From assembly GCA_014896295.1 (NCBI GenBank), contig JADBKR010000007.1:434001-498000 (forward strand): 64,000 nt of DNA. Direction: 5' to 3'. Numbering within the stretch: the stretch's first letter is position 1; every line of letters begins with the position of its first letter. This document shows, one piece after another, positions 54,399 through 63,404 of the stretch. Made by a program: the position numbers and the translations under genes. The DNA is from Limnochordaceae bacterium. GTDB lineage: Bacteria > Bacillota > Limnochordia > Limnochordales > Geochordaceae. The notes under the pieces were generated by a model. The model ran no database searches. It was not told where the DNA came from and saw only the letters and a list, made by a program, of their open reading frames with translations.

Positions 54399-56843
54399 TC
54401 AGGCTCTCGAGGCCTGGGCCATCTCGGTCTTCTTGTTGAACGTGATGGAGCCGTCGGCGGCGTCCACCACGATGGTATCCCCCTCCTTGAACCGTCCCCG
54501 CAGCATCTCGTCGGACAGCGGGTTTTCCACCAGGCGCTGGATGGCACGGCGCAGGGGCCGGGCTCCGTAGTCGGCGTCGAAGCCCTCGTCCGCCAGCACC
54601 TCCTTGGCGGCGTCGGTGAACTCCACCTGCACCCCCCGCTCGTTGATCTCCTTGACCACCTGCTTCAGCATGATCTCGATGATCTGGCGGATGTGCTCCT
54701 TGTTGAGGGCGTGGAAGACGATCACCTCGTCGATCCGGTTGAGGAACTCGGGCCGGAAGGTCCTCCGCAGCTCTTCCAGCACCTTCTTCTTCATCGTGTC
54801 GTAGCTCTCTTTTTCGTCCTCCACGGCCCGGAAGCCCAGGCGAGCCTGGCGGTGGATCTCCTGGGCGCCGACGTTGGAGGTCATGATGACCACCGTGTTG
54901 CGAAAGTCCACGGTGCGCCCCTTCGCGTCGGTCAGGCGCCCGTCTTCCAGCACCTGGAGCAGGATGTTGAACACCTCCGGGTGTGCCTTTTCAATCTCGT
55001 CGAGCAGGATGACCGAGTACGGGCGGCGGCGGACCCGCTCGGTGAGCTGGCCGCCCTCCTCGTAACCCACGTAGCCGGGCGGTGCGCCCACCAGCCGCGA
55101 CACGGTGTGCCGCTCCATGTACTCGGACATGTCGATCCGGATCATGGCATCCTCGTCGCCGAATAGCGCCTCGGCCAGCGCCCGCGCCAGCTCCGTCTTG
55201 CCCACGCCGGTCGGCCCGAGGAAGATGAACGAGCCGATGGGCCGCTTCGGATCCTTGAGCCCGGCCCGGGCCCGCCGGATCGCTCGCGACACGGCGTCGA
55301 TGGCCTCGTCCTGGGCCACCACCCGCTGGTGCAGCACCTCCTCCAGGTGCAGCAGGCGTTCGGTCTCCTCCTGTTGCAGCTTGGAGACGGGGATGCCGGT
55401 CCACGCCGAGACCACCTGCGCGATGTCCTCGTCGGTCACGACGCCCTCGGTGCGGCTGCGGCTGGACTTCCACTCCTGCCGCTTGCGCTCCAGCTCCTCC
55501 CGCATCCGCTGCTCCTTGTCGCGCAGGCTCGCCGCCTTCTCGAACTCTTCGTTCTTGATCGCCGCTTCCTTTTCGGTCTGGAGCTCCTGGATGGCCTCCT
55601 CGAGCTGTTTCAACTCCGGTGGCGCCACCAGCGCCTGCAGCCGCACCTTGGAGGCCGCCTCGTCCACGAGGTCGATGGCCTTGTCGGGCAGGAAACGGTC
55701 GCTCACGTAGCGGTCGGACAACCGTGCGGCAGCCCGCAGCGCCTCGTCCGTGATCTTGACCCGGTGGTGCGCCTCGTAGCGATCGCGCAAGCCCTGGAGG
55801 ATGGCGATGGTCTCGTCGACCGTCGGCTCATCCACCATGATGGGCTGGAACCGCCGCTCCAGCGCCGCGTCCTTCTCGATGTGCTTGCGGTACTCGTCGA
55901 GGGTCGTGGCGCCGATCGCCTGCAGCTCCCCGCGCGCCAGCGCCGGCTTGAGGATGTTGGAGGCATCGATGGCCCCCTCCGCCGCGCCGGCTCCGATGAT
56001 GGTGTGGAGCTCGTCGATGAACAGGATGACGTCGCCGGAGTTGCGGATCTCGTCCATCACCTTCTTGAGCCGTTCCTCGAACTCGCCCCGGAACTTGGAG
56101 CCGGCGACCACGGCCGCCAGGTCCAGCGTGACGACCCGCTTGTTGAGCAGGGTCTCCGGCACGTCGCCGGCCACGATCTTCTGCGCGAGCCCCTCCGCGA
56201 TGGCGGTCTTGCCGACACCCGGCTCCCCAATGAGCACGGGATTGTTCTTGGTGCGCCGCGACAGCACCTGGATGACCCGCTGGATCTCGCGCTCCCGGCC
56301 GATCACCGGGTCGAGCTTGCCCTCCCGGGCCAGCTCCGTGAGATCCCGGCCATACTGATCCAGGGTCGGCGTCTTGCGCCCCCGGCTCGCCTTGGCCTGG
56401 GTCGGGGTCGTGCCGCCGAGCAGCTCCACGACGGTGCGGCGCACCTTGTCGAGGTCGGCTCCCATGTTGCGCAGCACCTGCGCGGCGACACCCTCACCCT
56501 CACGGATCAGGCCGAGCAGGATGTGCTCCGTGCCGATGTAGGTGTGCCCCAGCTGGCGAGCCTCGTCGAAGGCCAGCTCCAGCACCCGCTTGGCGCGCGG
56601 GGTGAAGCCGATCTGGCCGGTGGTCGTTCCTTCGCCGCGCCCGATCACCTTTTCCACTTCGGCCCGCACGCGCTCGAGGCTGATCCCCATGCTCTGCAGC
56701 GCACGGGCCGCCACGCCTTCGCCTTCGGCGATGAGCCCCAGCAAGATGTGTTCGGTGCCCACCACGTTGTGCCCGAGCCGGCGCGCCTCTTCTTGAGAGA
56801 GCACGACGACCCGCTGGGCTCGTTCCGTAAAGCGCCCGAACAT
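54399..56843 (-). CDS. clpC: AAA+ unfoldase ClpC
   Basis: The protein has 814 residues from ATG 56841-56843 ([20 protein letters not shown]). The N-terminal repeats bind adaptors and phospho-arginine. AAA1 has GEPGVGKT. The middle domain includes a UVR-like coiled segment ([20 protein letters not shown]). AAA2 has GPTGVGKT. It feeds substrates to ClpP, which is not in this window. The frame is open far upstream of the chosen start, but only as a shadow of mcsB. It is the last gene of the operon. Confidence 0.97.
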   Translation of the reverse strand: MFGRFTERAQRVVVLSQEEARRLGHNVVGTEHILLGLIAEGEGVAARALQSMGISLERVRAEVEKVIGRGEGTTTGQIGFTPRAKRVLELAFDEARQLGHTYIGTEHILLGLIREGEGVAAQVLRNMGADLDKVRRTVVELLGGTTPTQAKASRGRKTPTLDQYGRDLTELAREGKLDPVIGREREIQRVIQVLSRRTKNNPVLIGEPGVGKTAIAEGLAQKIVAGDVPETLLNKRVVTLDLAAVVAGSKFRGEFEERLKKVMDEIRNSGDVILFIDELHTIIGAGAAEGAIDASNILKPALARGELQAIGATTLDEYRKHIEKDAALERRFQPIMVDEPTVDETIAILQGLRDRYEAHHRVKITDEALRAAARLSDRYVSDRFLPDKAIDLVDEAASKVRLQALVAPPELKQLEEAIQELQTEKEAAIKNEEFEKAASLRDKEQRMREELERKRQEWKSSRSRTEGVVTDEDIAQVVSAWTGIPVSKLQQEETERLLHLEEVLHQRVVAQDEAIDAVSRAIRRARAGLKDPKRPIGSFIFLGPTGVGKTELARALAEALFGDEDAMIRIDMSEYMERHTVSRLVGAPPGYVGYEEGGQLTERVRRRPYSVILLDEIEKAHPEVFNILLQVLEDGRLTDAKGRTVDFRNTVVIMTSNVGAQEIHRQARLGFRAVEDEKESYDTMKKKVLEELRRTFRPEFLNRIDEVIVFHALNKEHIRQIIEIMLKQVVKEINERGVQVEFTDAAKEVLADEGFDADYGARPLRRAIQRLVENPLSDEMLRGRFKEGDTIVVDAADGSITFNKKTEMAQASRA

Positions 56844-56893
56844 GGCCGATGTCACACTCCCTTCAAGCCCTACGCCTGCCGCTCCGGCTCGCC

Positions 56894-57976
56894 CTACGGC
56901 CCCTGGGCCAGCCGTTCGTTCGGCAGGCGGATGCGTTCGCGAATCAAAGCAGCCCGGTGGACGTCCCGTTCCGCGGGCGTCAATTCCCGGCCCATGAAAC
57001 TCTGCAAGTGCGCCGGCCGGATCACCACCAAGAGCTCGGTCAGGATCCGCTGGTCCAGCCCCTCGATGATGCCGAGGTCGATGCCGAGGCGCACATCGGA
57101 GAGTCGCTGCATGGCCTCCTGCGAGCTGATGGCCCGAGAATACCGCAGCACCCCGTACGAGCGCCAGATGCGATCCTCCAGGGCGCGCCGATCCGACATC
57201 AGGCGCTGGCGCGCCGTCCGCTCGTGACCGACCACCTCGTGCGCCAGGTTGGCCAGGTGCTTGAGGATCTCGTCCTCGCTGCGGCCCAGGCTCACCTGGT
57301 TGGAGATCTGGAAGATGTTGCCGACCGACTCCGTCCCTTCCCCGTACAGCCCCCGGACGGCCACCCCGAAGCGGGCCACCGCCGACAGCACGTGCTGCAG
57401 CTGCCCGGCCATGGCCAGCGCCGGCAGGTGGAGCATCACCGACGCCCGCAAACCGGTCCCCACGTTGGTGGGCCAGGCCGTCAAATAGCCTACCCGCTCC
57501 GAGAAGGCGTACTCCAGGCGCTCCGAAAGCCCGTCGTCCACCCGGTCGGCGAGGTTGAGGGCTTCCTCCAGCTGGAACCCCGCAAACAGCGCCTGGATGC
57601 GGAGGTGATCCTCCTCGTTGACCATGATGCTGGCGGCCTCGTCGTCCCGCACGGCGAACGCCTTCTCCCGCACCTGCTGCGTGTGTGCCGGGCTGATGAG
57701 ATGCCGCTCGACCAGCAGCTGGCGCGTGAGATCCGGCACGTCTCCCATCCGGGTGAACTTCAACGGCCCGCCCCACCGGGCGTCCAGCGACTCGATGGCC
57801 GGGCGGACCCGCTTCACCACTTCATGGAGCTGCTCCTGGGTCGCCACTCCGGGAAACGGGATGTCCTTGAGGTTGCGCGCCAGGCGCACCCGCGTGCCGA
57901 GCACCACGTCGGAGTCCGGCCCCTGACCCACCATCCAGCCGCGCACGTGGCGGCGGATCATCTCGTCGAAGCTCAC
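56894..57976 (-). CDS. mcsB: Protein-arginine kinase McsB with Trp in place of the active-site Cys
   Basis: The protein has 360 residues. [39 protein letters not shown] and [20 protein letters not shown] match B. subtilis McsB closely, and [13 protein letters not shown] matches the phospho-arginine binding region. In the phosphagen-kinase motif, normally CPTNVGT, the first residue is Trp 168 (codon TGG at 57473-57475; Cys would be TGC). That Cys is important for activity in relatives, so this copy may be impaired, or one base may be wrong. It overlaps mcsA by four bases. Confidence 0.94.
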   Translation of the reverse strand: MSFDEMIRRHVRGWMVGQGPDSDVVLGTRVRLARNLKDIPFPGVATQEQLHEVVKRVRPAIESLDARWGGPLKFTRMGDVPDLTRQLLVERHLISPAHTQQVREKAFAVRDDEAASIMVNEEDHLRIQALFAGFQLEEALNLADRVDDGLSERLEYAFSERVGYLTAWPTNVGTGLRASVMLHLPALAMAGQLQHVLSAVARFGVAVRGLYGEGTESVGNIFQISNQVSLGRSEDEILKHLANLAHEVVGHERTARQRLMSDRRALEDRIWRSYGVLRYSRAISSQEAMQRLSDVRLGIDLGIIEGLDQRILTELLVVIRPAHLQSFMGRELTPAERDVHRAALIRERIRLPNERLAQGP

Positions 57977-58494
57977 GGCTGCTTGCTCTCCTTCTCGATC
58001 TGCCGGATCTGGTCCCTCAGCGTCGCCGCCCGCTCATACTGTTCGGAGGCGATGGCCTCTCTCAGCTCTTCCCGCAGCCGCTCCAGCTGCCGGCGCCGGA
58101 CCGACTCGCCGTGCTGACCCGGTCGCTTGCCCGCGTGCTCGGTGGCGCCGTGCAGGCGCCGGAGCACCGGGCCCAGCTCCCGTTGGAACGTATCGTAGCA
58201 CTGGCTGCAGCCGAGCTGCCCCAGCCGCTTGAAGTCGGACCACGTGAGGCCGCAGTTGGGGCAGCGGGTCGGAGCCCGGGCAGGGGCCTCCGCCGAAGGC
58301 GCCTCCATGAACGGCAGGTCGAAAAACGACTTCATCAGGTCCTCGAAGGTCGCGCCGAAGGGGGAGGGGCCGAAGTGGAGCTCGCCCGTCTCCCTGGCGC
58401 ACTCCTCGCAGAGGTGCAACTCCGTCTTCACGCCGTTTTCGATGCGCACCTTGTGCACCGTCGCCGGCCGGATGCCGCAGCGTTCACACATCAT
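57973..58494 (-). CDS. mcsA: McsA, zinc-finger activator of McsB
   Basis: The protein has 173 residues. Two pairs of CxxC motifs (CERCG/CEEC and CPNC/CSQC) bind zinc. A C-terminal UVR motif (LREELREAIASEQYERAATL) follows. McsA binds and activates McsB and helps it label CtsR. It lies between ctsR and mcsB. Confidence 0.94.
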   Translation of the reverse strand: MMCERCGIRPATVHKVRIENGVKTELHLCEECARETGELHFGPSPFGATFEDLMKSFFDLPFMEAPSAEAPARAPTRCPNCGLTWSDFKRLGQLGCSQCYDTFQRELGPVLRRLHGATEHAGKRPGQHGESVRRRQLERLREELREAIASEQYERAATLRDQIRQIEKESKQP

Positions 58495-58525
58495 GGCCCA
58501 TCGCTCTCTCCACCTCGTTTTGCCC

Positions 58526-59017
58526 CTACATCATACCCTGTGGCTCGAACAGGTCCAGGAACCGCACCATCATCACGCTGCGCAACAGAGCCGCTCTCAC
58601 CCGATCCCTCAGCCCCGCCGGCAACCCTGCCGTCTGGTGGTGAATGGCCACCCGCCAGACCAGCGCCTCCCGCGGGGCGATGAGCCCGGCCTGCTCCAGG
58701 CTCTCGATGAGGGCGTCCGCCTCGCGGGCGCCGATGGACGGCCCGATCCGCTCGGCCAGGCTGTGCACCGTGCCGGCTCGATCGGTCTGGGCCTCTCGCA
58801 GCCGGATGATGCGGATGAACCCCCCACCGCCCCTGCGGCTCTCCACCGCATAGCCCCGCTGAGGCGTGAACCGGGTCTGCAGTACGTAGTTGATCTGGGA
58901 CGGTACGCACGAGAAATGCCCGGCCAGATCCACCCGGCGGATCTCGATGACGTCCGCCATGGACTGCTCGAACAGCTGCTTGATGTGACGCTCGATGGCA
59001 TCTGCCAGCGAAGCCAT
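58526..59017 (-). CDS. ctsR: Class III stress gene repressor CtsR
   Basis: The protein has 163 residues. IERHIKQLFEQSMADVIEIR and HFSCVPSQINYVLQTRFTPQ form the winged helix with its tetraglycine heat-sensor loop (SRRGGGGFIRII). It represses clp genes until heat or McsB inactivates it. Its own operator lies upstream at 59051-59067, so the operon is autoregulated. Confidence 0.95.
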   Translation of the reverse strand: MASLADAIERHIKQLFEQSMADVIEIRRVDLAGHFSCVPSQINYVLQTRFTPQRGYAVESRRGGGGFIRIIRLREAQTDRAGTVHSLAERIGPSIGAREADALIESLEQAGLIAPREALVWRVAIHHQTAGLPAGLRDRVRAALLRSVMMVRFLDLFEPQGMM

Positions 59018-59050
59018 CGCGCCTCGTTGGACCCTCCCTCGCGATCGGTG

Positions 59051-59067
59051 TCTGACCTTTTTTGACC
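59051..59067 (-). promoter_or_regulatory. CtsR operator
   Basis: On the minus strand GGTCAAA (59061-59067), AAA, GGTCAGA (59051-59057) match the tandem heptad CtsR box with one deviation. It covers the transcription start region just after the -10. Confidence 0.88.
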
Positions 59068-59077
59068 TTTCACCCGG

Positions 59078-59106
59078 ATTATCGCGCGCCTGCCCCGGAC
59101 GCGCAA
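59078..59106 (-). promoter_or_regulatory. Promoter of ctsR-mcsA-mcsB-clpC
   Basis: TTGCGC (59101-59106) and GATAAT (59078-59083), spacer 17 bases. The CtsR box lies directly downstream, so bound CtsR would block the start. Confidence 0.72.
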
Positions 59107-59188
59107 GGCTCCGGCGGGTAAGCGCAGGACGGCCCGGCAGGTCCCGGGACGCAGCCTCATAGTATCAGGGCCGGGAGGCAGCCTGTCC

Positions 59189-59773
59189 GTGATCAATTAC
59201 GTGTGGGGTGCACTCGTGCTGGGCGGCACGCTGGCGGCCCTCCTGAGCGGCCAACCGGACGTCGTGACGCAGGCGCTGACGGATGGGGCGCTGCGCGGCG
59301 TCGAGCTGGGCGTGCGCATGCTGGGAGCCATCATGCTCTGGACCGGGCTCATCCGGATCGCCGACGACGCGGGGCTCACCCGCTGGCTCGCCCGGGCCCT
59401 GGAGCCCCTGGCGCGCCGGTTGTTTCCATCCGTACCCGGCGACTCCCCGGCCATGGGAGCGCTCTTGATGGCCATCAGTGCCAACGTCCTCGGGCTCGGC
59501 AACGCGGCGACGCCTCTCGGCATCAAGGCGATGAGCGAGCTGCAGCGCCTCAATCCCGAACCCCGGCGGGCCTCCCCCGCCATGTGCACCCTGCTGGCGC
59601 TATCGACGTCGAGCGTCACCGTGGTGCCGACCGGGGTCATCGCCCTGCGGGCCGCGGCCGGGGCTTCGCAGCCGGCGGACATCCTCGTCCCGACGTTGAT
59701 CGCCACCACCTATTCGACCCTCGTGGCGCTGGTCGCCGACGCGTACTTCCGTTCCCGGTCGCTGCGGAGGTAG
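59189..59773 (+). CDS. spmA: Spore maturation protein SpmA
   Basis: This 194-residue membrane protein has GALRGVELGVRMLGAIMLWT, LFPSVPGDSPAMGALLMAIS, ANVLGLGNAATPLGIKAM and STSSVTVVPTGVIALRAA, the signatures of SpmA (nucleoside recognition/gate-type domain). SpmA and SpmB are needed for spore core dehydration. Start GTG 59189 follows GGGAGG. CATAGTAT at 59158-59165 resembles a sigma-E -10, but no matching -35 is visible. Confidence 0.92.
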   Translation: MINYVWGALVLGGTLAALLSGQPDVVTQALTDGALRGVELGVRMLGAIMLWTGLIRIADDAGLTRWLARALEPLARRLFPSVPGDSPAMGALLMAISANVLGLGNAATPLGIKAMSELQRLNPEPRRASPAMCTLLALSTSSVTVVPTGVIALRAAAGASQPADILVPTLIATTYSTLVALVADAYFRSRSLRR

Positions 59774-59778
59774 GGGCG

Positions 59779-60315
59779 TTGGCGCAGCTCTTCGGGGTCG
59801 TCGCGGCGTGGAGCGTGCCGCTGCTCGTGCTGGCCATCTTGCTGCTCGGCCTGGGGCGGCGGGTGCACGTGTACGAGAGTTTCGTGCAGGGTGCGCGCAG
59901 CGGGTTGTTGGTGGGCATCCGGGTCATCCCTTACATGGTGGCGATGCTGGCTGCCACGGAACTCTTCCAGCGTTCGGGGGCCATGCAGGCGGTGCTGGAC
60001 CCGGTCCGGCCGCTGGCCGGGTGGGCCGGGATGCCGGTGGAGGTCCTGCCGATGGCCCTCGTCCGCCCCCTCTCCGGCTCTGCCGCCTCGGGCCTCCTGG
60101 CGCACCTGCTCGAGACCCACGGCCCCGACTCCCTCGTCGGGCGGCTCGCGAGCGTCATGCAGGGGAGCACGGAGACCACGCTCTACGTCATGACGGTCTA
60201 CCTGGGAGCCGTCGGCATCCGCGACGCGCGCTGGGCCCTGGCGGCAGGCCTGCTGGCGGATCTCGCCGGTTTCGGGGCCTCGGTGCTGGCGGTCCACCTG
60301 ATGGGCTGGCACTGA
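59779..60315 (+). CDS. spmB: Spore maturation protein SpmB
   Basis: This 178-residue membrane protein starts at TTG 59779 with GGAGG 8 bases upstream. VYESFVQGARSGLLVGIRVI, PMALVRPLSGSAASGLL, and TTLYVMTVYLGAVGIRDARW are typical SpmB. It lies 5 bases after spmA, so the pair is co-translated. It is 69 bases upstream of a zinc metallopeptidase gene in the same direction. Confidence 0.92.
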   Translation: MAQLFGVVAAWSVPLLVLAILLLGLGRRVHVYESFVQGARSGLLVGIRVIPYMVAMLAATELFQRSGAMQAVLDPVRPLAGWAGMPVEVLPMALVRPLSGSAASGLLAHLLETHGPDSLVGRLASVMQGSTETTLYVMTVYLGAVGIRDARWALAAGLLADLAGFGASVLAVHLMGWH

Positions 60316-60384
60316 TGGGGCCGAGCGGCAGCGGAGCCGTCCATTCCCATGCCCGTCGCGGCACCGAGGTGATAGCATCGAATC

Positions 60385-60999
60385 ATGCGCAGGCATTCAT
60401 CCCGCAACCTGCGGCTCCGCGGCGCCCTCGGCCGGAGCCGCCAGTTGAGCGTGGGCGCGACACGCCGGGTCGTCTGCCGCAGCATCGCCCGGCGCTTTCC
60501 TCCCAATCCTTACGTGCAAAGCCTCGTGCGGTTCGCGAGGCAGCGCGGTATCTCCCTCGAGCCGAGCCCGCTGCCGCGGCAATGGATGTACCACCCGGGC
60601 AGGCGTGCCATCCTGGCGTGGCTGCCCGACCTGCGCGACCAGTCCCTCTCGTACCTCGTGATGATCCTCGCGCACGAACTGGGACACGCCCTGGACTTCG
60701 ACCGCCACCCCGGGCTTGCGGATCGGCTCTTCGCCGCCGAGTCGCCCGAGCTCGAGCGGGCCGTCGAGCACCGGGCGTTCGTCGGCGGGTTTTTCCTGCT
60801 GCAGCGCCTTGCCGTCCCGGTCAGCCTCCACCAGTACCTCCTGATGATCGAGGAGCCGATGGCGAGCGCCGTCGGACGGACGCTGGGCCGGCGCCTGTGC
60901 AGTCTCCTCGATCGGGCGGACGCTTCGGGGCCGCAGGCGCCGGCGAGCGCCGGGGCGGCTCGGACGTTGCCGCCTCCGGCGCTCCCTCCCGTTGCCTGA
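60385..60999 (+). CDS. Uncharacterised zinc metallopeptidase-like protein (HELGH)
   Basis: The protein has 204 residues. A basic N-terminal 40 residues is followed by MILAHELGHALDFDRH (about 89-104), the HExxH zinc motif. A possible third ligand is a Glu in ESPELERAVEHR about 20 residues later. Pro/Ala-rich C-terminus. No signal peptide is clear. The family is not recognised; the order of motifs resembles small ImmA/IrrE-like or SprT-like zincins. Its place behind spmAB suggests, but does not show, a sporulation role. Confidence 0.72.
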   Translation: MRRHSSRNLRLRGALGRSRQLSVGATRRVVCRSIARRFPPNPYVQSLVRFARQRGISLEPSPLPRQWMYHPGRRAILAWLPDLRDQSLSYLVMILAHELGHALDFDRHPGLADRLFAAESPELERAVEHRAFVGGFFLLQRLAVPVSLHQYLLMIEEPMASAVGRTLGRRLCSLLDRADASGPQAPASAGAARTLPPPALPPVA

Positions 61000-61014
61000 G
61001 GCCTCGTGGGCCTC
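60998..61014. terminator. Weak convergent hairpin
   Basis: GAGGCC and GGCCTC form a 6-bp stem with a 5-base loop between the metallopeptidase stop and the convergent DUF5320-like gene. The stem is short. Confidence 0.3.
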
Positions 61015-61033
61015 TTACCATGGGAGTGACCGC

Positions 61034-61315
61034 TCAGGCCGCCGGGGAGCCGGGTGTTTGCTCGGAAGAGGTCTCGCCGCCGAGTTCCCGGATGGCCTCT
61101 TCGACGGCCTGGGCCTCCAGACGAAGCTGGCGCAGGTACTCCCGGAGCCATTCGAGGCGTTCCTGGCGCGAGATGAAGCGCCGCCGGAAGCCCGTACCCC
61201 TGGGCCCCCCGCATCCCCATCCCATCCGGCGGGGGCCCCAGCCCAGAGGGCTGCTCCAGGCTCCCCAACCCTGACCGGCACCGGGCATGACGTGCATCCC
61301 GTGCATGCCGTGCAT
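61034..61315 (-). CDS. DUF5320-like small protein
   Basis: This 93-residue protein starts at ATG 61313-61315 with GGAGGTGA 8 bases upstream. The N-terminal half is rich in Met, His, Gly and Trp (MHGMHGMHVMPGAGQGWG). The second half is a charged helix (RQERLEWLREYLRQLRLEAQ). This layout fits DUF5320-type proteins that accompany PadR regulators. The MHG repeats could bind metal. Function unknown. It starts 8 bases after padR. Confidence 0.7.
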   Translation of the reverse strand: MHGMHGMHVMPGAGQGWGAWSSPLGWGPRRMGWGCGGPRGTGFRRRFISRQERLEWLREYLRQLRLEAQAVEEAIRELGGETSSEQTPGSPAA

Positions 61316-61323
61316 CGCCGTGC

Positions 61324-61773
61324 TCACCTCCTCTCCTCGCCGCTCGCAGGACCGGGCGCCCGCAGGCGGCCGTAGGCCTCCAGGACATCGTCGATGGCCT
61401 GCCGCTGCCGGCGCAGGTGTCGGATGAGCTCCTCCAGGAGCTCCCACCCCTGGGGCGTGAGGACGTACGTGCGGCGGGCGGGGCCCGACTCGCCGGCTTC
61501 CCAGGACGAGACCGCCAGGCCGGCGCGTTCCAGCTCCCGCAGCCAGCGGTAGAGCGTACCGGGCAGCAGCCGGGGGGCGTCGCCCCACGTCTCTTGCTCC
61601 TGCAGTTCGAGGAGGCGGTACCCGTGCAGCGGCCCCCGGGCGAGGCTCAGCAAGATGCGGGCCATCCACAGCCCGCCGCCCGGCCCGGCCCGGTGGGCGG
61701 CCGCCCTTCTATCCCACGGGCCACAGCCTGCGCCCGGCCCTCTGGCGCTCCCCCTGTGCCATCCCGGCCCCAC
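61324..61773 (-). CDS. PadR-family transcription regulator
   Basis: The winged-helix domain begins MARILLSLARGPLHGYRLLE and has LLPGTLYRWLRELERAGLAV and RRTYVLTPQGWELLEELI, typical PadR. I start at GTG 61771-61773 because AAAGGAGGA lies 6 bases upstream. This adds 36 Gly/Arg-rich residues before the domain and gives 149 in total; the inner ATG 61663-61665 has no good site. It likely represses its own promoter and the DUF5320-like gene behind it. Confidence 0.85.
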   Translation of the reverse strand: MGPGWHRGSARGPGAGCGPWDRRAAAHRAGPGGGLWMARILLSLARGPLHGYRLLELQEQETWGDAPRLLPGTLYRWLRELERAGLAVSSWEAGESGPARRTYVLTPQGWELLEELIRHLRRQRQAIDDVLEAYGRLRAPGPASGEERR

Positions 61774-61837
61774 GGCCGTCCTCCTTTCCTCCGTCGTCCC
61801 GGTCCTCCCGTGCGGTCTGGTTCCCTCGCATCTATAT

Positions 61838-61866
61838 TTTATACGTACATACGTACAGCCAAGCAA
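61838..61866 (-). promoter_or_regulatory. Promoter of padR-DUF5320
   Basis: TTGCTT (61861-61866) and TATAAA (61838-61843), spacer 17 bases, in the one AT-rich stretch of the region. The predicted start is about 60 bases before the GTG. Confidence 0.7.
61842..61857. repeat. Tandem TACGTACA repeats, candidate PadR operator
   Basis: Two perfect copies of TACGTACA lie head to tail (61842-61849 and 61850-61857). Each includes the palindrome TACGTA. They fill the spacer between -35 and -10 of the padR promoter, an ideal repressor site. Confidence 0.6.
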
Positions 61867-61974
61867 CCCCTCCCGAGAGGTATCCGCCCGGGACGCAGCG
61901 TAATCTGAGGACGGGAGCCCGCGCCTCCACGGCCGGAGGGGCACCTGCCGGCCGGGCGGGAAGGGGGATTTCGC

Positions 61975-63312
61975 GTGCCCAAGTATGCAAGGATGAAAAC
62001 GCAGGTACCCGGCCCACGATCCCGAGAGATCCTCGAGCTGATGCAGCGTTACGTGCCGCGCGCCATGACGCCGCACGTGCCGGCGGTGATTGCCCGCGCC
62101 TCGGGCGCCATCGTCGAGGACGTCGACGGCAACCAGTTCATCGATTTCTCGGGCGGCATCGGGGTGGTCAACGTGGGTCACGCCCCGCCGGAAGTGGTCG
62201 ACGCCGTCACCGAGCAGACCCGCCGCTTCTTGCACACGGACTTCACCGTGGTGCCCTACGAGCCGTACGTGCGCCTGGCCGAGCGCCTGGCCCGGCAGGC
62301 TCCGGGTGGGCCGTGGAAAGTCGCCTTCTTCAACTCCGGCGCCGAGGCGGTGGAAAACGCCGTCAAGCTGGCCCGCTACGCGACCGGGCGCGCCGGCGTC
62401 ATCGCGCTCGAGGGGGCGTTCCACGGGCGCACCTACATGGCCATGACCCTCACGAGCAAGGTCAAGCCGTACAAGGAGCGGTTCGGCCCCTTCGTGCCCG
62501 AGGTGTACCGGGTGCCGGCTCCTTACTGCTACCGATGCCCCCTCGGCCTGCGTTACCCCGACTGCGGCCTCGCCTGTGTGGAGTCCATGAAGCGGGCCCT
62601 GGTCACGACGGTCGCTCCCGAGGCCGTGGCCGCGGTCATCGTGGAGCCGGTACAGGGTGAGGGCGGCTTCGTCGTGCCGCCCCCGGAGTACCTGCCGGCC
62701 GTCCGCGAGCTGACCGCCCGCCACGATATCCTCCTCATCGTGGACGAGATCCAGACGGGCTTCGGGCGGACCGGGCGGTTCTTCGCCGTGGAGCACTTCG
62801 GGGTCCAGCCGGACGTGCTGACCGTAGGAAAGTCGCTGGCGGCAGGCCTGCCCCTGTCGGGCGTCATCGCCCGGGCGGAGCTCTACGACCGGCTCGGGGA
62901 ATCGGTGGTGGGCGGCACTTTCGTGGGCAACCCCGTGGCCTGCGCGGCGGGGCTCGCCGTGCTGGACATCTTCGAGCGGCAGCAGCTGGTGGAGCGGGCG
63001 AGCCGCCTCGGGGAGCTCATCCGGCAGCGCATGATGGCCATGCAGGAGCGTTTTGCCATCATCGGGGACGTACGCGGCCTGGGCGCCATGATGGCCATGG
63101 AGCTGGTGCGGGATCGGAGCACCAAGGAGCCGGCCGACGTGGAGACTTCCCGGATCCTCAGGCGTTGCTTCGAGCAGGGACTGATCGCGGTCAAGGCGGG
63201 CATCTACGGCAACGTGATCCGGATGCTGGTGCCGCTGGTCATCGAAGAGGAGCAACTGCTGGAGGGCCTGGCGATCCTGGAGCAGGCCATCGCGCAGGAG
63301 AGCCGCGCTTAA
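61975..63312 (+). CDS. Class III PLP-dependent aminotransferase (4-aminobutyrate type)
   Basis: The protein has 445 residues. FFNSGAEAVENAVKLARYAT, VDEIQTGFGRTGRFF (PLP-binding Asp 257) and LTVGKSLAAGLPLSG (Schiff-base Lys 286) are the class III signatures. It is closest in feel to GabT-type enzymes that use omega-amino groups; the exact substrate is uncertain. Cys 185, 188, 197 and 201 (CYRCPLGLRYPDCGLAC) make an unusual four-Cys cluster. Start GTG 61975 follows GGGGGA. It is divergent from padR. Confidence 0.87.
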   Translation: MPKYARMKTQVPGPRSREILELMQRYVPRAMTPHVPAVIARASGAIVEDVDGNQFIDFSGGIGVVNVGHAPPEVVDAVTEQTRRFLHTDFTVVPYEPYVRLAERLARQAPGGPWKVAFFNSGAEAVENAVKLARYATGRAGVIALEGAFHGRTYMAMTLTSKVKPYKERFGPFVPEVYRVPAPYCYRCPLGLRYPDCGLACVESMKRALVTTVAPEAVAAVIVEPVQGEGGFVVPPPEYLPAVRELTARHDILLIVDEIQTGFGRTGRFFAVEHFGVQPDVLTVGKSLAAGLPLSGVIARAELYDRLGESVVGGTFVGNPVACAAGLAVLDIFERQQLVERASRLGELIRQRMMAMQERFAIIGDVRGLGAMMAMELVRDRSTKEPADVETSRILRRCFEQGLIAVKAGIYGNVIRMLVPLVIEEEQLLEGLAILEQAIAQESRA

Positions 63313-63349
63313 CCCCTCACGGCCGGTGTCGTGCCGGGATCGAAGCGCC

Positions 63350-63383
63350 AGCAGAGGACGGCCCCAGCGGGCCGTCCTCTGCT
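63350..63383. terminator. Shared terminator, aminotransferase / glycine C-acetyltransferase
   Basis: AGCAGAGGACGGCCC (63350-63364) pairs perfectly with GGGCCGTCCTCTGCT (63369-63383), 15 bp with a 4-base loop, in the middle of the convergent gap. It lacks U-tracts on both sides. Confidence 0.72.
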
Positions 63384-63404
63384 TCGGCGATGCGTCTTCC
63401 AGCC

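Noticed and set aside
59158-59165. A sigma-E promoter for spmA (CATAGTAT)
   Set aside because: The -10 look-alike fits, but no -35 element is visible at the right distance, so I do not list it as a promoter.
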